This document shows, piece after piece, positions 50,429 through 58,887 of a stretch of DNA of 64,000 nt. The translations under genes and the position numbers were made by a program. The stretch is taken from positions 62,001 to 126,000 of the forward strand of contig NZ_JABTEX010000006.1 in assembly GCF_015711645.1 (NCBI RefSeq), given 5' to 3'. Origin of the DNA: Planomonospora sp. ID82291. GTDB taxonomy: Bacteria; Actinomycetota; Actinomycetes; Streptosporangiales; Streptosporangiaceae. The notes below the pieces were generated by a model that had not been told where the DNA came from, did not search any database, and worked only from the letters and a program-made list of their open reading frames with translations. Every line of letters begins with the position of its first letter. Position 1 is the first letter of the stretch.

Positions 50429-51703
50429 GTGATCCCCCGGCGTCTGGCCGGTTCGGTGGAGCTGCTGCGCACCAACGCGCCCTACCGCCGCTACGCCGCG
50501 GCCCGCCTGTCGTCGACCTTGGGCACGACGGTCGCCCCGCTCGGGCTGGCCTTCGCGGTGATCGCCGGAGGGGGCGGCGCCGGAGCGCTCAGCGGTGTCC
50601 TGCTGGCCGACCTCCTGGCGTTCCTCGCGGTGACACCGGTCGCCGGGGTGCTGGCCGACCGGCTGCCCCGCAAGAAGATCATCATCGCCGCGCAGGTCAC
50701 CAACGCCTGCCTGCAGACGGCGGCGGCGGTGCTGGTGGCCACCGGGACCGCCACGGTGGCGGCGCTGGCCGGACTGGGAGTGATCGCGGGCGCCACCGCG
50801 GCCTGCTTCCAGCCGGCGATGAAGAGCGTACTGGCCGCCCTGGTGGCCCCCGAGGCGCTGGTCGAGGCGAACGCCCTGATCCAGATCGGCAGCAACCTGG
50901 TCGCCATCGGCGGGCCCGCCCTGGCCGGGCTCGTGATCGCGGTCGGCGGGGCGCACTGGGTGCTGGCCTGGGACGCCTTCACGTATGCCGTCGCCGCCGT
51001 GGTGTTTCGCACGCTACGGCTTCCTCCCGCAGACCGTGCACGGCGGCGGCCGCGGTTCTGGACGGACCTGACCGAGGGCTGGACGGCGTTCACCGGCCGC
51101 CGCTGGCTGTGGGTGCTCACCATGTTGAGCATGGTCACCTCGGCGTGCTGGGCCGCCTTGACGGTGCTGGGGCCGATCTACACCGTGCGGTATCTGGACG
51201 GCGCCATCAGCTGGGGGCTGATCAACTCCTCGATCGGGATCGGACTGATCACCGGCTCGGTGACCGCGCTGCTGCTGCGCCCGGCCCGGGTCGGCGTCGT
51301 CGTCTGCGCGGCCGCGATCCCCGAAGGGCTGCTGCTGGTGAGTCTGGCCGCCGGGGCGCCGTTGCCGGTGATCGCGGCGGCCGCCGGTGCGACCGGCGCC
51401 GCCGGGACGATTCAGCTCGTGACCTGGACGAGTTTCCTCCAGCGGACGATCCCTGACGTTCAGCTGAGCCGGATCCTCGCCACCACGTCGGCGCTCGGCA
51501 CCCTGCTCACGCCGGTCGCCTACGCCCTCGCCGGCCCGTTGTCGGAGCTGGCCGGGGTGCGGCCGGTGCTGTGGGGCTGCGCCGCCCTGGCCCTGAGCGG
51601 GGCCGCCGTCGCCGCCTGCGTCCGCGACGTGCGGCACACGCCCCCCGGCTCCGGCCCGGCCTCGACCGCGTCCCCGCGCTCCCGCCCGGTTCCCCTCGAT
51701 TAA
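50429..51703 (+). CDS. MFS exporter
   Basis: 424 aa. I prefer the GTG at 50429 with GGAGGAG upstream over the one at 50417. About 12 membrane segments; the loop motif GVLADRLPRKKIIIAAQVTN (A-motif G..aDR..rk) lies between segments 2 and 3. The family is the MFS_3/enterobactin-exporter type often found in secondary-metabolite clusters. The last 150 codons and 70 bases of downstream DNA are duplicated at 60144-60680. Confidence 0.88.
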   Translation: MIPRRLAGSVELLRTNAPYRRYAAARLSSTLGTTVAPLGLAFAVIAGGGGAGALSGVLLADLLAFLAVTPVAGVLADRLPRKKIIIAAQVTNACLQTAAAVLVATGTATVAALAGLGVIAGATAACFQPAMKSVLAALVAPEALVEANALIQIGSNLVAIGGPALAGLVIAVGGAHWVLAWDAFTYAVAAVVFRTLRLPPADRARRRPRFWTDLTEGWTAFTGRRWLWVLTMLSMVTSACWAALTVLGPIYTVRYLDGAISWGLINSSIGIGLITGSVTALLLRPARVGVVVCAAAIPEGLLLVSLAAGAPLPVIAAAAGATGAAGTIQLVTWTSFLQRTIPDVQLSRILATTSALGTLLTPVAYALAGPLSELAGVRPVLWGCAALALSGAAVAACVRDVRHTPPGSGPASTASPRSRPVPLD

Positions 51704-51794
51704 GAGTTGATCATGCCAGGTACCTCGACCGCGACCATGATGAGCCAGAACGTCCAGTACGGGGCGTCGGCGGACGGCCGCTGGGCCCATCCGC

Positions 51795-52311
51795 GACGGT
51801 CGTCGAGGTACGGCCCGCCTACGGTGGTGACGACCCGCCGTACATGCTCTTTCCCATGGAGGCTGACGATGCGCTGCACCGGCTCTTCCCCACAGCAGAG
51901 GCCGCGCTGGCCGCGGTGTGCAACCCGCCCGCCCGGTGCCCGGCCCGGAGGGGGATCCGGCCCGGCCGGGCCTTCGCCGACGACGTGGCGGTGATCGACG
52001 AGTACAACCAGATCCACCTGGCGCACCTGCGCGCCGAGGCCGCCCGCGAGCACGCGGCCGAAGGACACGACGGCCTCGGTGCGTTCGACGGTGACGTGCG
52101 CCACGCCGCCGCCCGGGAACTGGAAGCGGCGCGCGCCCGGGTGGTCCGGCTGGAGATGCTGCTCGGCCTGCACCTGCGGGCGATCCGTGACGCCGACCCC
52201 GGCAGCGGGGCCCCGGCCGAGCTCGCCCGCCGGGTCGGCGTCCGCGAGACGGCGGTACGCGACGCGCTGGCCGCCGATGCCCAGTGGCGCATGCCCGCCA
52301 CAGGCATCTGA
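51795..52311 (+). pseudogene. N-terminally truncated copy of the 24352 gene
   Basis: From about 51795 the frame reads ATVVEVRPAYGGDDPPYMLF, VIDEYNQIHLAHLRAEAARE and APAELARRVGVRETAVRDAL, matching the 24352 protein from its residue about 52 to the end. The first 50 residues are missing, replaced by the sequence that follows the MFS gene. An ATG within (51842) could allow translation of a shorter protein. Most likely a remnant of duplication. Confidence 0.7.
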
Positions 52312-52436
52312 AAGGTCTCCGGCGCCGCCCCCGCGGTGTCGGTGGCACCCCGGTTTCCCATGGTGATCGCACCGCTCTGGCGTCGCCCTGACCCCCCGGG
52401 AGTACGGTGAAGGCACGACGGCACCCGGGAGGGCCA

Positions 52437-53465
52437 GTGGATCGCCGGAGCTTCCTGATCACCTCATCGGCCGTGCTGGCCGCGCCGCTGGCGCAGTGGA
52501 CCGGCGCCCCCGCCGCCGCCGCGATTGCCGGGCGGCGCGTCGGCCGTGATGCCGCCGACTTGTTCGACCTGCGGCTGAAGGCGCTGCGCCACCTGGACGA
52601 CCAGGTGGGGGCGGGGGAGACCTACCAGGCCGCGACCACCGAACTACAGATGATCACCCAGGTTCTGGACGAGGGCTCCTACGCCGAACCGATCGGCCGC
52701 CGCCTGTTCGCCGCCGCCGCCGAGGTCTCCCGGCTGGCGGGCTGGTGCGCACACGACCTGGGACGCACCGCCGCCGCCGAGCGCCACTTCCGCACCGCGC
52801 TGCGCGCGGCGGCCGACGCGGATGATGCCACCACCAGCGCGATCGTGCTGGCGTTCTGGGCGAACCTGCGCTACGTCCACGATGATCCGGGCGGCGCCCT
52901 GAACCTGATCGACAGGGCGCTCGCCACCCGGCGGCGCATCACCTCGCCCCGCGCGCTGGCGCTGCTGCACGTCCGCCAGGCCCGCGCGCGCTCCGTCGCC
53001 AGGCAGCCCTCCGCCGCCTACCGGGCGATCGAGGACGCCGTGGACGCCTACGACCGGGCCGGGCCCGCCGCCGAAGACCGGCCCGGCCTGTCCTGGGTGA
53101 GCGCCGGGGAGATCCACCAGTCCGCCGGCAATGCCGCGCTGACCCTCGGCGACCCGCGCCGCGCCCTAACGCAGTTCGACGCCGCCCTGTCACACCATGA
53201 TCCTTACGATGAGAACCGGGAAACGCGCGGCGTCATGATCTACCTGGCCCGCCGGGCGCAGGCGCATCTGGCCTCCGGCGACCTCGACGCCGCCGTGGAC
53301 GCCGCCTCACGGGTCCTGACGATGGCCAATGGGGTGGCCTCGGCCCGTGCCGCCGACAGCCTGAGCGGGCTGCGGGCGGATCTCACCGCCTACCGGCATG
53401 TGGCGATGGTCCGGGACTTCCTGGAACTGATCAACCGGCGGAATCGGCCCGATCGGCGCCGATGA
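52437..53465 (+). CDS. TPR regulator lacking its HTH
   Basis: 342 aa from a GTG with GGGAGGG upstream; an upstream GTG at 52407 is possible. It begins directly at the DRRSFLITSSAVLAAPLA segment, which in full-length relatives (such as 41693) lies after the HTH, then continues with the TPR array (GWCAHDLGRTAAAERHFRTA, GNAALTLGDPRRALTQFDAA). The DNA-binding domain is absent. Either truncated at the duplication boundary or a genuine HTH-less form; the N-terminal RR plus hydrophobic stretch could then act as a Tat signal. Confidence 0.7.
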   Translation: MDRRSFLITSSAVLAAPLAQWTGAPAAAAIAGRRVGRDAADLFDLRLKALRHLDDQVGAGETYQAATTELQMITQVLDEGSYAEPIGRRLFAAAAEVSRLAGWCAHDLGRTAAAERHFRTALRAAADADDATTSAIVLAFWANLRYVHDDPGGALNLIDRALATRRRITSPRALALLHVRQARARSVARQPSAAYRAIEDAVDAYDRAGPAAEDRPGLSWVSAGEIHQSAGNAALTLGDPRRALTQFDAALSHHDPYDENRETRGVMIYLARRAQAHLASGDLDAAVDAASRVLTMANGVASARAADSLSGLRADLTAYRHVAMVRDFLELINRRNRPDRRR

Positions 53466-53572
53466 GACTTTCCTCGATACTTGTCCCTTTTCGAGGAAGG
53501 CGGACCGTGATCATGACTGGGGTTCGGCTGCGCTGTATCAACGCTTTCTGCATCGCCCGCTGACGGTGATGT

Positions 53573-54340
53573 TCACTCCGGAAAGGACGCCGCGGGAACG
53601 TCATGGCCAGGGGAAGCGGCCGGATACCACAGGCGGCGGCGCAGCCGCCGCCTGTGGTATCCGGGCCAGGTCGTCCGCAGCAGCCGGTGAACGCTCGTTT
53701 CGCCGCCTGCCCAGCGGCTGAGCTCGTCCCGGCCGATCAGTCCGATTCCCCACATCGCGGCGCGCTGACGGGCCCCGCGGGTGAAGGAGCCGTTGGTGAC
53801 GACCACGGCGAGATCGGCGCCGTGGGCGGGGCGGGCGGTCCCGTTGACCTCGTGGATCACCCGGGCTCCCACCTTGCCGCCGACGGTGGTGTGCTTGCAC
53901 TGCACGACGATGACGTTCGCGGTGCGGGCGGTGCGGTCCTTGCCGATGACGTCGGCCGCCATGTCGTTCTTCCCGCCGATGCGCCGGGCGTCAATGCCGT
54001 CGCGGATCATGAGATCGCGGACGGCGTACTCGAATGCCGTATGACCCATGAGATCGATTTCCGGAAGCGTCAACCGCAGACCCGCCAGCCGGGCCGCGCG
54101 GCGGCGTGCCGCGACGATGTTCCACCGCCATCCCAGCGTGAGGAGCGCACCGGAGAACACCGCTGCCGGAATGCCGATATACCAGTGCCCGAAAATCAGC
54201 TCGGCGGCGGTGCGGACGATTACGATCACCGCGTAAACCGCGGCGAGGGCGACAAGGGCGGCGGCGATCGTCTCGGTCCGGCCGACGGGCATGCGCGGCC
54301 GGGGCAGGCGCGCCAGCACCTCCCGGCGCCGGCGCCTCAC
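53573..54340 (-). CDS. membrane-anchored Mrr-type restriction endonuclease
   Basis: 255 aa, GTG overlapping the stop of the upstream small gene. Two N-terminal membrane spans (IAAALVALAAVYAVIVIVRT and WYIGIPAAVFSGALLTLGW) precede an Mrr-cat domain: MGHTAFEYAVRDLMIRDG, the catalytic DxxxQxK-type core AADVIG ... VIVVQCKH, then RVIHEVNGTARPAHGADLAV and VVTNGSFTRGARQRA. It should be a type IV-like nuclease or a membrane-tethered DNA-degrading enzyme. The 3' end of the gene itself forms a 43-base near-palindrome. Confidence 0.85.
   Translation of the reverse strand: MRRRRREVLARLPRPRMPVGRTETIAAALVALAAVYAVIVIVRTAAELIFGHWYIGIPAAVFSGALLTLGWRWNIVAARRRAARLAGLRLTLPEIDLMGHTAFEYAVRDLMIRDGIDARRIGGKNDMAADVIGKDRTARTANVIVVQCKHTTVGGKVGARVIHEVNGTARPAHGADLAVVVTNGSFTRGARQRAAMWGIGLIGRDELSRWAGGETSVHRLLRTTWPGYHRRRLRRRLWYPAASPGHDVPAASFPE
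53621..53663 (-). repeat. 20-bp perfect inverted repeat inside the Mrr-like gene end
   Basis: Arms 53621-53640 and 53644-53663 are exact complements with only GCA between them. It lies in coding sequence about 50-90 bases before the stop, encoding an Arg-rich stretch, and may act as the terminator from within the gene. Confidence 0.8.
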
Positions 54341-54591
54341 GGCGCCTCGACCGGCTCGGGCGGCTCCTCATCGGAGGATACGGGCCGGTCAGCGACCGGG
54401 TCGTCGGCCGGTACGGCCGATTCCGATACCTGAGGCGGCTGGTGAACCGGCCCGGGGCCATCGGGTGCCTCAAACCACAGCACGGCCAGGACCGCGACGA
54501 CGGCCGCGACGACCCAGCCGGAGGTCTGCTTGGCTTTCGGGCTGCGCTTGTTCACCCAATGACCTCGCCGGTAATACCTGCCATTGGACAT
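54337..54591 (-). CDS. small single-span membrane protein
   Basis: 84 aa. ATG with GGAAGGAG upstream. A basic N-terminus (YYRRGHWVNKRSPKAKQ), one membrane span (WVVAAVVAVLAVLWF), then an acidic Pro/Glu tail. Coupled by GTGA overlap to the Mrr-like gene, so it may be its membrane partner or regulator. Confidence 0.65.
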   Translation of the reverse strand: MSNGRYYRRGHWVNKRSPKAKQTSGWVVAAVVAVLAVLWFEAPDGPGPVHQPPQVSESAVPADDPVADRPVSSDEEPPEPVEAP

Positions 54592-55050
54592 GAACGCTCC
54601 TTCCGTAACGGAATTCTTCTGCGCCCCCGGTGGATAACAGAGATATAAGCACGCCGCTCCGATAAAAGAACCCCCAATCTTCAATCGGCGGCTTTGAGGG
54701 CGTGCAGAAAATCGTTCCCGTCGGGTAAGAGAAGTGTTTCCGGGCGGGGCATCGCCACGGGGGGCGGAACGTGCGGCAGGCCGGTCGCCTATTCAGGCCG
54801 ACCGGTTCGCAACACCTCGCCCGCAGGCACCTGTGGGGAACCCGTGGCTGCCGCCGATCACGGACGCCACTTACACCTGGATTTGACCGGCATCCTCCTG
54901 CCTGCTCGCGGGTCCGCGGACCCGCGGGCAGGCAGGTGCCGGTGCGGGGCGGCTGAGGAGGCCCTCCGCACCGCTGGTCACGGCGGGGCGTCGAACAGCG
55001 CATCGGCCATCGCCTCACATCCGGGCCGCAGTACTGAGACGATCGGCTGC
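54592..55050. other. intergenic region holding a Nudix 1 remnant
   Basis: 459 bases. At about 54835-54890 the sequence GGAACCCGTGG ... GATCACGGACGCCAC ... CACCTGGAT-TGACCGG matches the 3' end of Nudix 1 (28556-28611), including its stop. The body of that gene is gone. The rest should contain the promoter of the 54591 operon. Confidence 0.65.
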
Positions 55051-55520
55051 ATGCCCGCGCCGACCTTGTGCCAGGCCGCCCGCGTCATCGTCCTCGACGA
55101 GCACGACCGCGTCCTGCTGCTGCGCTACGACGAGCACAGCGGATTCTTCTTCTGGCCCACTCCCGGTGGTTCCCTGGAACCCGGTGAGGACCACACCGGT
55201 GCCGCCGTGCGGGAGATGCGCGAGGAACTCGGTGTCGGCGACGTCGCCCTCGGCCCGCAGCTCGCCGTCCGCAGCAGCGACCACCTGGTCGGCGGTCACT
55301 CGGTGCGCCAGGTCGAGCGGTACTACCTCGCCCGGATACCCGCCGACAAGGTCCGGCCCGGCGCGGCGACCCAGCCGGATGAGATCCGGACTGGCGCTGG
55401 TGGACGCTGGCCGAGCTGACCTCCAGTGATCAGACCGTCTATCCGGCTGGCCTCGCCGCTCTCATGGCCGGGTATCTCACCAATGGTGCCCCGGCCCGCC
55501 CGGTCGAGCTCACCGGCTGA
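55051..55520 (+). pseudogene. Nudix hydrolase 3, one-base frameshift
   Basis: A close copy of Nudix 2 from the ATG (55051) through a complete Nudix box (GGSLEPGEDHTGAAVREM). In the codon after DEIR (about 55390) one base is missing relative to Nudix 2, giving a premature stop at 55419. The lost frame (WRWWTLAEL ... GAPARPVELTG) stays intact to 55520. Recent inactivation or a sequencing error; without the last 44 codons the fold would be incomplete. Confidence 0.8.
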
Positions 55521-55651
55521 AACGACCGGCCACCGGCGACGTTCCGCCGCGGCACGCGCCGTACCATCGTCCGGTCACGGAGACGGAGAGGACGCACCGC
55601 TTGCAGGGCGGCAGGCGTGTGGTGTGCCGGAGCTGCCCACCACCCAGGGTG

Positions 55652-55700
55652 TCAGCAGGTCGTGTAGCCGTACCGGGTGCCGCGGTAGGAGCAGGAGTCG
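55652..55700 (-). pseudogene. remnant of a lamin-tail-domain gene
   Basis: On the reverse strand the last 17 codons before a stop read LIDSCSYRGTRYGYTTC, matching the C-terminus of the intact gene at 56700 (LIDSCSYNSTRYDYTNC). Nothing upstream continues the match. Confidence 0.65.
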
Positions 55701-55777
55701 ATGAGGGCACCGCCGCTCGACCGTCCGATCCGTGATGACTGCCATCCCGTTCCCGGCGAATAACAAGGAGGGTTTCC

Positions 55778-56212
55778 ATGCCCGAGAAGGTCACCAAGGA
55801 CAAGGCGCTGTGCTACATCGTGCGCGACGGTCGGCTGCTGGTGTTCCGCCACACCGACTACAGCTACGAGGAGGTCGGCATCCAGGTTCCGGCCGGCAGC
55901 ATCCGCGCGGGCGAGACGCCCGAGGCGGCGGCTCTGCGTGAGGCTGGCGAGGAGACCGGTCTGAAGGACTTCACGATCGTGCGGAAGCTCGGCGAGGCCA
56001 CCTACGACATGAGCCCGTACCGATTCGAGATCCAGCGCCGTCACGTCTTCCGCTTGGAGGTGACCGAGCCCACCGCGGAGCGGTGGGCCAGCCAGGAGGA
56101 CCACGACGGCGAGCAGGAGCCCACGCACTTCGAGTGTTTCTGGATCCCGCTGGAGGCCGCCCATATCCTGCAGTCCGGCCAGGGAGCCCTACTGGGGCGC
56201 CTGTACGACTGA
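55778..56212 (+). CDS. Nudix hydrolase 4
   Basis: 144 aa, ATG with AAGGAGG upstream. YIVRDGRLLVFRHTDYSYEE precedes a complete Nudix box (GSIRAGETPEAAALREAGEE then TG). Different from the other Nudix genes here: close to the short Nudix proteins with EVGIQVPAG before the box. Substrate unknown. Single gene with its own strong ribosome site. Confidence 0.88.
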   Translation: MPEKVTKDKALCYIVRDGRLLVFRHTDYSYEEVGIQVPAGSIRAGETPEAAALREAGEETGLKDFTIVRKLGEATYDMSPYRFEIQRRHVFRLEVTEPTAERWASQEDHDGEQEPTHFECFWIPLEAAHILQSGQGALLGRLYD

Positions 56213-56699
56213 CCCTGGTCCGGTCGCGGTCATGCCAGGGGCGCCGATGCAACGCAGCACCCGACCGCACAACCAGATCACTCAGTCGTACTGCGGCCTC
56301 GATCGTGAGGACACCGGTATCGCCGTATCGGTGATCTTGAAGATACGTGATGAGACCTGCGACATCGGCTGCCTTCGTCAGGTGTCGGTCCCGTTCGGCG
56401 GCAGGTCAGGGAAGTCCAGTGGGTGCCGATCGACGACCGGCACGCCTGTCCGGAGGGAGCCTACGACCTGGGCCTGGAACGCTTCCTCGGCAAACTCAGG
56501 GCCTACCTCGACGGGGAGGAAGAGCACCGCGCCACGGGCGGCCAGCAGCCGGCAGGCACGTGAGGCGTTCTCGCGGTATGGCGAACTCCTCCCCACGCGT
56601 GCCAGCTAGCGCGCAGATCGCCGGCCACCGCAGGACGCAGGTTCGCTCGGGAACAGGTCGGCGCAGAGGGTTCGTCCCTCTGCGCTGACCGCCTGCCGG
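56213..56699. other. intergenic region with a decayed gene tail
   Basis: 487 bases. A + strand frame from about 56390 to the stop at about 56563 (QVREVQWVPIDDRHACPEGA, LGKLRAYLDGEEEHRATGG) looks like a genuine protein C-terminus but has no start. IRDETCDIGCLRQVSVPFGG just upstream, in another frame, may be part of the same broken gene. Family not recognised. Confidence 0.4.
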
Positions 56700-57155
56700 T
56701 CAGCGGCAGTTCGTGTAGTCGTAGCGGGTGCTGTTGTAGGAGCAGGAGTCGATCAGCTTGCCGCTGGCGTTGCGCAGGGATGCGGTGTCGGTGTCGTTGT
56801 TCCAGACGTAGGCTCGCCGGTTCCAGAACACCGAGCTGGTGCCGTCGTCGCCCTGGCCGGTGCGCAGGGTCAGCGTCTTGCCGGGCTTCAGCACGATGGG
56901 CCCGAAGGTGTAGCGGTACGCCGCCTTGTCGCGGATCGTCCAGCCCTCCAGGTCGATCGTCCGCCGCGTGATGTTCTTGATCGTGACGTACTCGGCGTTG
57001 AGGCTGCTGTTGGAACGCCGGTCGGCGCCGGGGCTGTCGTAGTACACCTTGACGATCTCCACGGCAGGCGCCGCGGCGGAGGCGGGCAGCGCGGCGACCG
57101 GAACGGCCAGGAGCGAGCCGGCCAGGACGGCGGAGACGGCATGACGGCGAAGCAC
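56700..57155 (-). CDS. secreted lamin-tail-domain (LTD) protein
   Basis: 151 aa. GTG at 57155 with GGAG 7 bases upstream. A signal peptide (RRHAVSAVLAGSLLAVPVAA, cut near ASAAA) precedes an LTD fold: SNSSLNAEYVTIKNITRRTI, DLEGWTIRDKAAYRYTFG, LKPGKTLTLRTGQG, FWNRRAYVWNNDTDTASLRN, LIDSCSYNSTRYDYTNC. This 'N.E.V.I.N......L.GW.l.D' pattern is diagnostic. Bacterial LTD proteins bind surfaces or accompany extracellular nucleases; a secreted HNH nuclease gene lies 350 bases away on the same strand. Confidence 0.85.
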   Translation of the reverse strand: MLRRHAVSAVLAGSLLAVPVAALPASAAAPAVEIVKVYYDSPGADRRSNSSLNAEYVTIKNITRRTIDLEGWTIRDKAAYRYTFGPIVLKPGKTLTLRTGQGDDGTSSVFWNRRAYVWNNDTDTASLRNASGKLIDSCSYNSTRYDYTNCR

Positions 57156-57458
57156 GGGCGACTCCCGAGACGAGGAGGACGGACGGGAAACAGGACGCCG
57201 GACGGGACAGCCTGGTTGGCGGGTGGTCCGCATCCGGTCATGCCGACGAGCAGTGCGGGAACCGGCACGGTCGGTGGAGCGGCCGGTTCGGACGCGGCAG
57301 CGGGAACATCCGCCGCCGGTCGATGGTTGTGTTCTTTCGTGGCCGGTGTGCTCGGTGTCCCCGGGCCTCACCTAATTTGCCTTCGCGGACGACCGTTCGG
57401 CTGGAGCCGCGTTGTGCCTTTCGCCGAGAGGCGACCCCGCGCACCGGTACACGCATAT
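57156..57458. other. intergenic region, no gene
   Basis: 303 bases between two same-strand secreted-protein genes; should hold the LTD promoter. Nothing else supportable seen. Confidence 0.5.
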
Positions 57459-57502
57459 GTCGGCGGCCCCGCCAGGAAGCATCTCCTGGCGGGGCCGCCG
57501 AC
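57459..57502 (-). terminator. HNH nuclease terminator
   Basis: Perfect 19-base arms (57459-57477 and 57484-57502) with a 6-base loop, 12 bases past the stop at 57514. Confidence 0.85.
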
Positions 57503-57513
57503 GTGTACGGGGG

Positions 57514-58140
57514 TCAGCAGGTGGCGAGCATGTTCTGCAGGGCGGTCTTCTCACTGCTCTGCAGGGTCAGGCCCCAGTGGTACTTGATCTGGATCCACGC
57601 CCGCGCGTACAGGCACCGGTTTTGCGGCGGCTGCCAGGCGGCCGGGTCCTTGTCCCCCTTGCTCTGATTCAAGTTGTCCGTCATCGCCCACAGCTCGGGG
57701 CCCCCGAGGTCGTTGGCGAACGACTGTCTCTTGCTCGTGGTCCAGGCATGCGCGCCGGAACGCCACGCCTCCGCCAGCGGCACGATGTGGTCGATGTCGA
57801 CGTCGGAGGCAGCCGCCCAGGTGGCGCCGTCGAACGGCGAGTACCACCTCCCTGAGGTCGCGGCGCAGCTGGAGTTGACGACGACGTTCGTCCCGTCCCT
57901 CTTGAGGACCTGCTCGCGGGTGTTACAGGAGCCGCTGATGGTGATCCAGTGAGGGAACAGGTCCCGGTCGTAGGAACCGGCGTTGGATTCGGCCTTGACG
58001 GTCAGCGCCGCCAGCCGGGTGGCGGCGGTGCTCGCGGTGGGGATGTTCGGCGGGGTGGCCGACGCCGCGGTCGTAGTCAGGGGGATGGTGAGGGCCAGGG
58101 CGCTCAGGCAGGCACCGGCGGCGGTGACGACTCGTCGCAT
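57514..58140 (-). CDS. secreted HNH endonuclease (DUF1524 type) 2
   Basis: 208 aa, ATG with AAAGGGA upstream. Signal peptide (MRRVVTAAGACLSALALTIP, cut near ASA). The domain matches HNH 1: YDRDLFPHWITISGSCNTRE, DVDIDHIVPLAEAWRSGAHA, SFANDLGGPELW, NQSKGDKDPAAWQPP, CLYARAWIQIKYHWGLTLQS. Catalytic Asp-His and Asn are present. Unlike HNH 1 there is no overlapping small gene after it. Confidence 0.88.
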   Translation of the reverse strand: MRRVVTAAGACLSALALTIPLTTTAASATPPNIPTASTAATRLAALTVKAESNAGSYDRDLFPHWITISGSCNTREQVLKRDGTNVVVNSSCAATSGRWYSPFDGATWAAASDVDIDHIVPLAEAWRSGAHAWTTSKRQSFANDLGGPELWAMTDNLNQSKGDKDPAAWQPPQNRCLYARAWIQIKYHWGLTLQSSEKTALQNMLATC

Positions 58141-58424
58141 GGCGAGTGTCCCTTTCTGGCCCCGCACTTCGGCCAGGACGAGGGGAGGGTCCTGGTCAGG
58201 GGGCGAAGCGAGGGGACGCTCGCATCATCCCAGGCCCACCGGGTGTCGCCAAGGCGAGGTGTTACAAGCGGATGCGCCGGTATTGGGCGCAGTCTGCCGC
58301 TGATCCACCAGGCAGCGCTACTGCCCACGGAATCGTCCTCTTCTCGGGATGCGCGTGAGGCGAACCGTGCGGCGAGCCTCGGATGAGCTGGGAACAGGGC
58401 AGCAGGAGCGGGTAGGGCGGAGGC

Positions 58425-58598
58425 ATGGGCAAGAACACGCGATGGGACAAGGAAGCCGCCATCCGGGTGCGGTCCGCGACGGTCAAGAACCCCGACGCCC
58501 CCAGCGCCCGCGACCGGCTGGACCGCGAAGCGCGGTCACGGGCCGACCGGTATACGAGCCAGCGCCAGGAGGACGAGGACAACCGGCCGCCCTGGCGG
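58425..58598 (+). CDS. 57-aa charged small protein
   Basis: ATG with GGGCGGAGG immediately upstream. KNTRWDKEAAIRVRSATVKN ... DRLDREARSRADRYTSQRQE is a highly charged, probably helical peptide of the DUF-type small actinomycete proteins with a 'D..AA.RI.SA' start. Function unknown. Confidence 0.6.
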
Positions 58599-58887
58599 TG
58601 ATCTTCCGGTCAGTTCATGGCCAGCGCGGTGGTGCACGCCCCGCCCCGAACCGGCCACTGCCGTCGGGGAACGGGCCGGGCTCGTTCTACAACCGGCAGT
58701 TCGACCAGGGCCGGTAGAGCGGGAAGACGAGGCGGACACAAGATCGGCCCGGTGATGTGCCCTGCGGCAGGAGACAGCGTGGACGAAGAACGCCAGCTTG
58801 AGAACGTCTTGGCATGGCCACGGACACTGGCGGGGTATCTGCTGGTTTTCCCGCCGCGGCGTCGGTGACGGTCTCTACTGTTGCCCC

